DNA of 64,000 nt, taken from NCBI RefSeq assembly GCF_001761485.1, contig NC_090774.1, forward strand, positions 3,968,001 to 4,032,000, given 5' to 3'. The DNA comes from Yarrowia lipolytica. Taxonomy: Eukaryota; Ascomycota; Dipodascomycetes; Dipodascales. Under the pieces are notes generated by a model. The model was given only the letters and a program-made list of their open reading frames with translations. It was not told where the DNA came from and searched no databases. Below, one piece after another: positions 11,636 through 20,598 of the stretch (position 1 is its first letter; every line of letters begins with the position of its first letter). The translations under genes were made by a program, and so were the position numbers.

Positions 11636-12880
11636 ATGAAGTTTTCCACTCTTGCTCTGGCCGCAATGGCCGCCATTGGCTTTGCCGCCCCCGCCACTCC
11701 CGACGCTGACTGCAACGAGGAGAAGGAGGTCCGAGACTTCCACGCTCACCACCAGCACAAGCGAGCTGTGCAGGTCGAGTACGTCTACGTCACTGTCCTT
11801 GTTGACGGTAACGGAAACACCATTGAGCAGCAGCAGATTGCCACCACCGAGCTCCAGGAGGCTCCCTCCCCTGCTCCCGCTACCTCCACCCAGGAGGCTG
11901 CTCCCGCTCCTTCCAGCACCCTTGTTGCTGCTTTTGCCGCCAAGGAGCCCGTCACCCAGGAGGCTTCTTCTGCCGCTTCTTCCGCCGCTCCTTCCTCCAC
12001 CTCTGCCCCTAAGTCTTCTTCTGCTCCTTCCAAGCCTTCCAACGGAGGCTCCGGAGGCATCACTGGTGACCTCGCTGCCTTCTCTGGTCCTTCCGAGAAG
12101 TTCCAGGACGGTACCATTGACTGTGGAGATTTCCCCTCCGGCCAGGGTGTCATTGCCCTGAACCAGCTTGGCTTCGGCGGCTGGTCCGGTATCTACCACC
12201 CCGGTTCCACTGCCACCGGTGGCAACTGTGCCGAGGGTGCTTACTGCTCTTACGCTTGCCAGTCTGGTATGTCCAAGACCCAGTGGCCTGATGAGCAGCC
12301 CGCCAACGGTGTTTCCGTTGGTGGTCTTCTCTGCAAGGGCGGTAAGCTTTACCGATCCAACCAGCAGTCTGACTACCTCTGCGAGTGGGGCACCCAGTCC
12401 GCCATTGTGACCTCTTCTCTCGATAAGGAGGTTGCTATCTGCCGAACCGATTACCCCGGTACCGAGAACATGGTTATCCCCACTGTCGTTGAGGCCGGTT
12501 CCTCCGGTGTTCCTCTTGCCGTCGTCAACCAGGATGCTTACTACACCTGGATGGGCAAGCCTACCTCCGCTCAGTACTACGTCAACAACGCTGGTGTTTC
12601 TTACCAGGATGGCTGTCTCTGGGGTACTTCTTCCGGTGATGTCGGTAACTGGGCTCCTCTGAACTTCGGTGCTGGCGCTGCCGGCGGTATCTCTTACCTT
12701 TCCATCATTCCTAACCCCAACAACCGAAACTCCGCTAACTTCAACGTTGAGATCATCGCTACTAACGGTGCTACTGTCAACGGTAAGTGTGTCTACGAGA
12801 ACGGTAAGTACAACGGTGGTGACTCCAACGGTTGCACTGTTGCTGTTACCGGCGGTGTTGCTGCCTTCCACCTTTACTAA
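11636..12880 (+). CDS. SUN-family secreted cell-wall protein (GH132 type)
   Basis: Homologue of the yeast SIM1/UTH1/SUN4/NCA3 group, secreted or wall-bound proteins that act on beta-1,3-glucan and in cell separation. It has 414 residues. Residues 1-17 form a signal peptide; a Lys-Arg at 42-43 is a likely Kex2 processing site; residues 70-140 are a Ser/Ala/Pro-rich, probably O-glycosylated linker. The C-terminal SUN domain (about 145-414) has the cysteine-rich core, with [28 protein letters not shown] and [11 protein letters not shown]. Codon bias is extreme, so expression should be high. A short 5'-UTR intron may end just before the ATG. I cannot say which yeast paralogue it matches best. Confidence 0.93.
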   Translation: MKFSTLALAAMAAIGFAAPATPDADCNEEKEVRDFHAHHQHKRAVQVEYVYVTVLVDGNGNTIEQQQIATTELQEAPSPAPATSTQEAAPAPSSTLVAAFAAKEPVTQEASSAASSAAPSSTSAPKSSSAPSKPSNGGSGGITGDLAAFSGPSEKFQDGTIDCGDFPSGQGVIALNQLGFGGWSGIYHPGSTATGGNCAEGAYCSYACQSGMSKTQWPDEQPANGVSVGGLLCKGGKLYRSNQQSDYLCEWGTQSAIVTSSLDKEVAICRTDYPGTENMVIPTVVEAGSSGVPLAVVNQDAYYTWMGKPTSAQYYVNNAGVSYQDGCLWGTSSGDVGNWAPLNFGAGAAGGISYLSIIPNPNNRNSANFNVEIIATNGATVNGKCVYENGKYNGGDSNGCTVAVTGGVAAFHLY

Positions 12881-14043
12881 AAGGTCTCAGGGTATTTATG
12901 ATGTTTTAGATTCTTTATAGGTAAGTTATATAGCTCTTCTTGCTATATTCAAAATATTACTGTGTATTATAAAATCAAATAGAGTGAAATTATGCAAATT
13001 TGAGAATGTGTTGTGAATGTATTGTGACGTTGTAATCCGATTTTCTGATCGCGACTTTTCTTGTGTTGTTTGCTCTGTGTAAACAAACAACGCAAACTTT
13101 GGGGGGGGAAATTGCTTTTGGAAGGCTATCAATAAAATGAGACTATTCCCATTGTCTGGGCTAAGACACAACTGTAAACAAGAATGGCTACTTTTTCGCG
13201 ATTCTATGGATCGCGTGTGTGTCTGGCGTGTGGTTACAGCTAGTCGTGAATTACGGGACCACAAAATATGGGGCCATTTTTGGTGTGTCTCCTACAATAG
13301 ACTGCAGCCTCTCAGACCATGCTAATCCATATTTCCGACCACGTGTATTTTCCCAATCTCCTTTAGCCTGAGTGCGTCTAGGTTCTGCTGTGCTGCACAC
13401 CAGTTGGAATGTGTCTGGGGGGAGTGCAGCAACGACGTGTTTAGGTGGGAGAGTTGAGGCGGACAATTTACTGTTTAATGCTGTAATTAGCCGCGTGGAA
13501 AGAAGGGCGCCGAAGCAAACGGTTTGGTTGTTTTTATTTTGATTCCACCACCTTTTGCAATCGTTCCTATTGTTGCTAGAATGCTGCCTTTGATTGTTGT
13601 GTGTATGAGCATTCACATGGCTGGTTGATGCTTGCCTCATCGGCCCATCTGCTGTAAGCGGCGGGTAAATGCATCAGGCGGGGGTACTCCCTACTAATCA
13701 AACAGGGGTAAATAATTCCTTGTTATTTGGACCACAAGAAGGAGGCTAGCATAAAGACCAGAATTGGGGTAGTTTGGGGCAGTTTGGGACAGTTTGTGGC
13801 TGTGTCAATTAACTGCATCGTACATACGATAGTGGGCCTCCTTCTCTCTATCGATGTTTAATTAGCTCCCTCCCAATTCCAGATTACATAAGCTCACCAC
13901 TGACATGGTGCAAACTACGAGTACAACCTTCGTGCGACTACACGGCACGCTCTCATCGAATACATATTTAAGCTATAAGTAGCCAGTTCGCGTGCTCTCT
14001 TCTCTTTATAACATTCAGTACATACCACATACGCGATACCCAC
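12881..14043. other. Spacer between the SUN gene and the 138-codon gene
   Basis: Nothing gene-like is convincing here; a 129-codon minus frame (13251-13640) lacks features. The AT-rich first 200 bp should hold the SUN-gene polyadenylation signals. A degenerate 10-bp tandem repeat (GGGGTAGTTT and variants) lies at 13766-13805. TTTATAA at 14006-14012 is a possible TATA box for the next gene. Confidence 0.5.
13766..13805. repeat. Four-copy 10-bp tandem repeat
   Basis: The units GGGGTAGTTT, GGGGCAGTTT, GGGACAGTTT and a diverged GTGGCTGTGT follow one another directly. It is a short G/T-rich minisatellite with no visible function. Confidence 0.7.
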
Positions 14044-14460
14044 ATGGAAGGTGACAACAAAAACGAAAACAGCTGCCCTGGATACCCCCGACCCGTGAGT
14101 CATGGCAAGTTTGCACGTCCCAAGTCCTCTGGTAACAACGGCACCGACATCATCGGCTTCTGTAGCATCGATACCACAGATGTGGTCACTCTAATCCCCC
14201 CCCTGGACTTCTCAGGCCTCAAAAAAATAGATACACAATGGTGGTCGCCTCTCGCTTACGACTGCAACGCCAACGAAGCTGATGAATCGCTAGAAGACAT
14301 TGTGGCCAAGGGTGATTTGGCCAAGTACCTGGTGGAAGTGGACCGCCCGAAACCTTCCAATCCCACTCCTTACGACCGTGACCCAGTCTCCGACTACCCA
14401 GACACAACAGATACACCAAAAGTGACACCGAGGCGCAGCACCCTACAGGCCACACGATGA
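14044..14460 (+). CDS. Hypothetical 138-residue protein
   Basis: A small open frame starting at a true ATG, with TTTATAA 38 bp upstream and AATAAATAAA-type sequence about 60 bp after the stop. The product is polar, with no signal peptide or membrane segment, a central patch (DTTDVVTLIPPLDFSGLKK, then QWWSPLAYD) and an acidic/Pro-rich tail. I do not recognise a family. It converges on the DUR3-type transporter with only about 90 bp between stops. The very short distance from TATA box to ATG is odd and could mean the start lies further in. It is more gene-like than other short frames in the area but remains unproven. Confidence 0.5.
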   Translation: MEGDNKNENSCPGYPRPVSHGKFARPKSSGNNGTDIIGFCSIDTTDVVTLIPPLDFSGLKKIDTQWWSPLAYDCNANEADESLEDIVAKGDLAKYLVEVDRPKPSNPTPYDRDPVSDYPDTTDTPKVTPRRSTLQATR

Positions 14461-14552
14461 TACTGCTTAACACCGAGAGCTTACTAAATCTTAGAATCTA
14501 TTATCTGCTTCAACTACTAAGTAATAAATAAATGCACTGTCTAAAGAAGTGG

Positions 14553-16838
14553 CTACTCTTTTTCTTCTTCTGCTTGCCCATCCTTTCTGTGTCGCCACTT
14601 CTTCCAGTCAGTTCGTAGACCATCGTAGACTCGGTACAGTGACTTTCTGCCGTCGTACAGGGGGAAGATGACCACGAAGATGAAGGCCAGGAACACCCAG
14701 ATGATGGCGACAATGACCCAGCCAGAGAAGAAGGATTTGGAAAAAATGTAGTGTCGATAGAGGGAGTAAGGCCAGATGATCCAGGTGATGAGACAGATAA
14801 CAACAGCAAAGATCTTGGCCACTTTGTACCAGTACAACATGATGGGGATAGAATCAGCTCCAAGAGGATGGTTACTGTAATCGGTGTGAGCGGTGTCCCA
14901 TCCAATGTAGTACAGGAATTTCCTCCAAGTAGATATATTTTGGGGGATGACGAGTCTGGGCTGGAAGAGACCGTTTGAGGTCGCAGCCTCCCTCACAACC
15001 GCCACATGGTAGCTTCCGCTAGAAAGAGAGTGTGTGGAGGAGTCGTGGGTCTGTTTTGTGGGGTCACCGTGATCAGACTCGTTCTCAGAGTCGTTTTCAC
15101 TGCTGGCGATCTCATGGTTTATGATAACTTCAGAAACTTCGTTTGTCTTTGAGGTAGAAGGCGCGTCACTGTCAGAGATAAAAAAGGGGTCAGTGGGGTT
15201 CTCATGGATAGCCTCAAGGTCTTCTGGCTTCTCATCGTCCTCGTTGACCTTGGAGATGTTGTGGAAGATGAGCCAGTCAAAGTCCTCAGGTCGAATCAAG
15301 GTGATGATGACAGAGAAGAGCAAAGAAGACATGAGAGTGGCAATGTTTCCCCAGACGTTCGGGAGGGGAGCGCCGGTTGACTTGACACTAATCTCTCCAA
15401 AATAGACTTGAGCAGTACCCAACCAAACACCAAGTCCAGTGGCCAGTCCGAGAATAGGAGAGACAAGGGCAGCCAGCCGCGATTGCCGCTTCCACAGAAT
15501 GGTGAGAATGACAGGGAAAACACCGGGAGTAATCGCGATACCCAGGAAGTAAGACATCCAGTTAAGATCGATGCCGCCAAAGTAAAAGGCGACAGCTATA
15601 GCTCCAGAGAGAAGGCCAAAGAAGACGACGCCTGCGTGGGAGACGAAAATGAGAACTCGGTCGGAAGCATTGGGTTTGATGTAAGTTCGGAAGATGTCGA
15701 AAGAGATGATACTGGAGACAGCAATCATCTCGGCAGAGACAGTAGAGGTGACGGACATGAAGAGCATCAGAACGATACCAACAGAAGCACCCTTTCCGAG
15801 AAGGGCATGGGTAACAATGGGAAACACGTTACCGACATCCAGGGCGTGTGCAGAGATGGGATCAATGATTCCAGATTGCTCCAGGACTCGAGCACCGAGA
15901 CCACTGATGGTTCCCAGAGCCCAGGGGACACAGAAGATGAGGACACTACCAATCATGTATCCAGGGACAGTAGCCTTGAGGTCAGCTGCCATGGACTTTT
16001 GCCAGAAGGCGGTGTCCATGATGACCAAACCAAGGTTGGCAATGTTGTGGCAGATACTGAAGAGAGCTCCACCTTGGGACTTGAAAGTGAGCAAGGATCC
16101 CTGGTAGTTGCCCTTGATGTAGTGGTCAGCGTTGTCGGAATAGGCTAGGACCTTCTCGTAGAGACCATAGACACCACCAATGTGTTCATTCGTGAGAATG
16201 CCAATACAAAAGTACATGAGCAAAACGAGGGCCACGGTGGTATGAACGTAGTCAGTGAGGAAAGTGGCTTTTAGACCTCCAGCTGCAGTGTAGAGAATAA
16301 CACCGACGGGAATCAGCATACTGGCAGCAGCAGAGTGCATGCCGGTGATGGCTGAGATAGCTCCAGCAGCTGCCAGGATCATGGTACTACACGAGAGAAT
16401 GTTGTTGATGAGACAGAACACCATGTAGACAATGTGTCCCGGAACTCCGTATCTGAACTTGATAATTTCCAACAGAGTGTGTCCATTAGGAACCTTCAAC
16501 TTGACTTGGATACCCACAACAGTCATCAGGGCGATATGGAAAGACAGACCAGCTGCAAACCAAAACGGGCCAGACATGCCAAAGTTGTAGCCGACAACAG
16601 CTCCATAGAGAGTTTCGTTGGCCCACATCCAGGATGAAAAGACTGCCGAGGCAGTTAGACCGACTCCAACAGCTCGGTTGGCCACCATGAACATCTCAGA
16701 CTTGTTGGCTTTCTCGCCTAGGTAGTTTAGCGACACTCTCAGAGTGAAGACAATGAACACGGCGAAGAGGGCTCCGACACCCACAAGAATACCGTAACCG
16801 GCACCCTGGGGGAGAGGTGGTGCTTCTGAGAACGGCAT
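14553..16838 (-). CDS. DUR3: Urea active transporter, SSS/SLC5 family (DUR3-like)
   Basis: Plasma-membrane cation-coupled symporter for urea (in yeast also polyamines). It has 761 residues, close to yeast Dur3. The N-terminus PPLPQGAGYGILVGVGALFA, followed by SWMWANETLYGAVVGYNFG and VPNGHTLLEIIKFRYG, is the DUR3 signature. About fifteen hydrophobic segments are visible, with a long hydrophilic loop around residues 540-640 and two last membrane segments (IIWPYSLYRHY..., VIVAIIWVFLAFIFVVIF). TATATATA lies 48 bp upstream of the ATG. GATAA-type sites at 16904-16908 and 17063-17067 suggest GATA-factor nitrogen control, as for DUR3 in other fungi; this is inferred. Fungi carry several DUR3 paralogues, so the exact substrate is uncertain. 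Confidence 0.93.
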   Translation of the reverse strand: MPFSEAPPLPQGAGYGILVGVGALFAVFIVFTLRVSLNYLGEKANKSEMFMVANRAVGVGLTASAVFSSWMWANETLYGAVVGYNFGMSGPFWFAAGLSFHIALMTVVGIQVKLKVPNGHTLLEIIKFRYGVPGHIVYMVFCLINNILSCSTMILAAAGAISAITGMHSAAASMLIPVGVILYTAAGGLKATFLTDYVHTTVALVLLMYFCIGILTNEHIGGVYGLYEKVLAYSDNADHYIKGNYQGSLLTFKSQGGALFSICHNIANLGLVIMDTAFWQKSMAADLKATVPGYMIGSVLIFCVPWALGTISGLGARVLEQSGIIDPISAHALDVGNVFPIVTHALLGKGASVGIVLMLFMSVTSTVSAEMIAVSSIISFDIFRTYIKPNASDRVLIFVSHAGVVFFGLLSGAIAVAFYFGGIDLNWMSYFLGIAITPGVFPVILTILWKRQSRLAALVSPILGLATGLGVWLGTAQVYFGEISVKSTGAPLPNVWGNIATLMSSLLFSVIITLIRPEDFDWLIFHNISKVNEDDEKPEDLEAIHENPTDPFFISDSDAPSTSKTNEVSEVIINHEIASSENDSENESDHGDPTKQTHDSSTHSLSSGSYHVAVVREAATSNGLFQPRLVIPQNISTWRKFLYYIGWDTAHTDYSNHPLGADSIPIMLYWYKVAKIFAVVICLITWIIWPYSLYRHYIFSKSFFSGWVIVAIIWVFLAFIFVVIFPLYDGRKSLYRVYDGLRTDWKKWRHRKDGQAEEEKE

Positions 16839-17646
16839 AGCGATAGAGCGATATGATCAGATCATCTAGAACGGAGTCAATTGAGTATATATACGGTGGT
16901 ACGTTATCACAGGAAGATCCGGGGATTTCTGGGGATCGCATGCATCACGCAATTCGGAAATAGCGGACGTAGCCACATATGACCAAAGCTGACGCTGAGC
17001 GTAAATGCTACCCGGTATCCAGTACCAACCGTATCTAGCCTTTCTTAGCCCAACAAGAAAGCGATAACGGGAAAAAGTTTGTGGCGTCCCCTTACGCAAT
17101 GATGTCCCTGCATGAGGGGTTAGTAAGACAGATCTAAAGAGCACTGGCAGAAACGGAAGAGGTACAAGTTGTGTGTAGGAATAATAGTAAGAGACTCTAT
17201 ATGTGACCTCTACTTTTTTTGCTGCTCTTGGAGGGGTTTTTTGATGCTTGCAGTGTGACAAGTCCATCACTATGCGAATAAGCCACACACCAATGGACGG
17301 GTACTTGCAACCATAAAAGAGGTGGCTTATTGTGGTTAAGCAGTATAAGGCCGGGCACGAATATCCGGAGAAGGATGTGCCACAAAGCTCAGCAACGCTG
17401 TGGCTGGCCCTAGTAGCACGTGTAACGCGGTTAGGTGCAGATGGCGAATGGAAAGAGGCCCTTAGATCTGTTTCAATTGACTCTGAGACGCTGTCAATGA
17501 AGCCACACCGGAGCCATGTTGCTGCCGAGAGTAAGTGCAAGGGTGTGCCACGATAATAGACCAGGTTTCTAGAAGGGCAAGCCACCGAAGGCGTCTGATA
17601 TTATCCATATCTTCATTGGTCGGCAAGAGAGTCTTACGCGCAGAAA
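16839..17646. promoter_or_regulatory. DUR3 promoter and spacer
   Basis: TATATATA at 16886-16893 sits 48 bp from the DUR3-type start on the minus strand. GATAA cores at 16904-16908 (TTATC on the plus strand) and 17063-17067 are candidate nitrogen-regulatory GATA sites. The rest holds only short frames without features. Confidence 0.5.
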
Positions 17647-18183
17647 TCACTCTTCACATTGCTCGTCCAGCCATCGTTGCTCGTCGAGTTTCTTAACCTC
17701 TTCAATAAGAGAGATCTTCACCACCTCAACAATTTGAGGATCATGTTGGACAGCGTGGACATCCATGCTCATAGCTCTATCCAACACCTTTTGTAGCTCG
17801 TATTCTCTCTGTTCCTCCTCAAGAACATCCTCAGGAAGCTCAACTGATGTCTCAGGCATGACAGAGTCCTGAGGATCGCCTTCAATGATGGAGTATGCCT
17901 TTCGTAGCAGCTCCTTCTGTTTCCGCCGCGCCATGGATGTTGCGCTCTCAAGCATAGGTCGAACGCTTCTCATATCGATATCTGGTTGATCAGATTTGCA
18001 TGGCTTCTGTGACCTGTGGGCGGATGTAAATCTGTGGGCGAGAGGGGTACTTTGAGCTTGTGGTCCTTGCGACGGCGAGGCGCGGGAGCTCTCAGCAGGG
18101 CGCTGGAACAGCTGTCTACGAGCATCGCCCTCCATGTTGTTGGTAGGTCGCTTGACTCGTGAGTCTGGGTCAGGTCGATACAT
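17647..18183 (-). CDS. Hypothetical 178-residue protein
   Basis: ATG-started single-exon frame. The N-terminal 80 residues are basic, Ser/Pro/Gln-rich and look disordered. From about residue 83 (ARRKQKELLRKAYSIIEG) the sequence becomes charged and helical, with a Glu-rich linker (ELPEDVLEEEQREYELQKV) and a C-terminal amphipathic helix (EVVKISLIEEVKKLDEQRW). This suggests a small nuclear or cytoplasmic partner protein that binds through its C-terminal half. I do not recognise the family. Composition and codon use resemble real genes here, unlike the shadow frames. Confidence 0.6.
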   Translation of the reverse strand: MYRPDPDSRVKRPTNNMEGDARRQLFQRPAESSRASPSQGPQAQSTPLAHRFTSAHRSQKPCKSDQPDIDMRSVRPMLESATSMARRKQKELLRKAYSIIEGDPQDSVMPETSVELPEDVLEEEQREYELQKVLDRAMSMDVHAVQHDPQIVEVVKISLIEEVKKLDEQRWLDEQCEE

Positions 18184-20598
18184 CAGGTGTGTGTCGCTGT
18201 TTGTGTTTTATGCAGTGATTTTATTGTCGTGAATATTTCATGCACCCTCATGCACTCTGGGTGATGTGTAATTCGGGGGTTGTGAAAATTAAGAGATACA
18301 AGAGGGAAGAAGCTACTGTACGGTACCACGAAGAAGTGGTCGCTTAGTATGGATAACACATATTATGAGGATAGATATAACGTAACAATGGGCCCAAATT
18401 TATTGGGAAATATTTCTAAATGAATGTACGGCAGGTGTTAGCACGATTACGTAATTTTAGTGGTGACAGCTAGTTACGATACTTGTAGTCACTACAATTG
18501 TATGATATTGGACGTCCAGTGTAAGTCAGGCTCTTCTATCTACAAGAAACGATCCACTATCTGTTTGTCAGACGTTGTACAAGTAAATGCCATTCCAATA
18601 CAGCCTACCAAACTGATGATACGTAATCTTGACTCTTGATCTCCTGATACGCGCCTGTGAGTGTTTGACGCGCTCTCGGATAAGGCCGAGATTCGAATAA
18701 CGCTCTCAAAAATACATAAAGGGGGGGGGGGGGACTCGACTACTTGTGGCCTCAAATGGCCCAATTGGTGGACACAAGCCGACTCCTAATCAGCCAATGA
18801 CAATCTGCATGCTCAGACATTGTATTGGTATTATGCAGATTGTCTACCCCTCATCCCCAACAATCCATTCACCTGGTATTGGTTGGAAGGTCGTTTCTCC
18901 ACCGTTCAGTTCCGCGTTCAACGACTCGCCAGAACAAGACCCTTCATGAACTACAAATACTGTAATTATTATTCATGCAGTCGTCACTCAGCTATAATTA
19001 GTATGACAATTGCAAGTAGCGACAGTACTGCCACACGACGGTCTCAGATGTGGTTCTGTGCAAGACAGACGGTCCGGTTATGCACAGTCTCCAATTTATT
19101 ATCCAAAAGTTTTTCGTCAGAAAAGGAGGTTGCGAAATTGCACAATTGGACTGCCCCAGCAGGTTACAGTAACACGGAGCCAAGTGATGATGCGTATCTG
19201 ACAGCTATTATCATATCTTATCAGCTGGCGGACTTGCACTTCTGATACGAGAGTGTGGGATACCGTGTATAAACGGCACACGGCACGTCCAATTCTTGCC
19301 TAATCAAGACATGGGTTGCACACAGCCGTGCCATCTGGGGTAACCTCCGCCTCTTTCTCTGTCTGGTTGGAGCAACTGGAATGTAGGTGGGACCACTCAT
19401 TGTGCAGAGCACAGCGTGCGCGTTGATAGCGCCGCATGTGTGGAGAAGGAAACCACTTTCATTCCTGAAGAGAATGGCTGGGGACGCTTCATTAAATCGA
19501 TTAATGGTTCAAAAGAGTGTAAAAATAACGTCTATTAACAGGGCCTAGACATAATTATCCCTACAAGTAGCTGAGATCATATCAGGCTACGGGGTCACAC
19601 CGGAGGCCTTTGCTCTTCTTCAACCAAAAGATGCACGTCTGTCAGAGCATGGGGCTGTACAAGACTCTATAGACCTGTAAGGTTCGGGGACGCTATCAGA
19701 CACGGCTTTAGCATGTAAAAATAGCACAGTCTAAGAACCAAAAAAAATCACGTTATACGGCTCTAGATTAAGAGGGGAGAATAATAAGACAAACATAACA
19801 CGACAGATGCCTTCGGGTTTAATCACAACAACGCCCCCGAATCTCTACCCTTCTCAACCATCGTAAGTTTCACTCTGTAACACCTCCTTGATCTTCCGTC
19901 AGATTTGCATTTTTCCCGGTATTTAAACTCAAAAAAAGTGCACCCCCTGGCGGATCCAGTTAGACTGCCAAACTGGTCTTGGTTAGGTGGCACCGCATAA
20001 GCGAAAATTCCGAGCGCTTGGAGCTCGATAACTATGACTCGTCAATACCAGGGCTCCAAGCAGTCAATTGTTTTTTTACAAACCGGGCTTTGTAAACAAA
20101 TGAGCCCTGTTAGCTGTAGGCTAGCACACCTCAAAGGTTCCCCCTCCCACAGTGCAGTCAGTGCGTCGATATGAAACTATGATTTTTCTGCGCGTACCGT
20201 TCCAAGAACGCAGCGTGTGGCGCACCAACACGAATGCTATCTTGGAGTAGATTAAGCAGCAGCATCGAACAAGCTAGTCCATGTCGTCCTTCGCAGAATT
20301 TCGCTTTGCGCTTCTCACCACTTGCCCGTTGCTCCTCCACTCGACCCAAATCTCTCGCTTGCAACCTAAGCCTCTCCAAGTTGCCTACCTAGCTTCTATT
20401 AACCTCATTACAGCACTCAACGGGCTGCACCACGCTGCACCAAAACTAATTACTCTGCCTTAGGCTGCACCTCCTGTGTCGCCGTTTTACTCAAACCCAC
20501 ACCAAACATCTCGTCGGCAATCCTGCAACAAGAAAACACTCACCCCTCAGTCACTCCTTTGCCCCACTCTCAGCTAACAGTCCCCCCCATAATCGCTC
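18184..20598. other. 2.4 kb divergent spacer before RIM9
   Basis: No convincing protein gene. It contains a G13 run at 18721-18733, TACAAGTA-type motifs (about 18484, 18579, 19563), and a 9-bp perfect inverted repeat followed by T7 at 20016-20077. The last 100 bp before 20599 is an ATG-poor, pyrimidine-rich leader of the RIM9/palI gene. Confidence 0.5.
19980..20077 (+). ncRNA. Candidate small RNA: hairpin followed by T7
   Basis: GCTTGGAGC (20016-20024) and GCTCCAAGC (20053-20061) are perfect 9-bp inverted repeats around a 28-nt loop, and T7 at 20071-20077 would stop RNA polymerase III. TGGTTAGGTGG at 19980-19990 resembles an A box with about one mismatch; a B box is poor (AGCTCGATAAC). I could not match it to tRNA, 5S, U6 or SRP RNA. 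It could also be a chance hairpin. Confidence 0.25.

Noticed and set aside
11630-12871. 413-codon minus frame opposite the SUN gene
   Set aside because: Antisense shadow of a highly biased gene; the plus strand has a signal peptide and a conserved domain.
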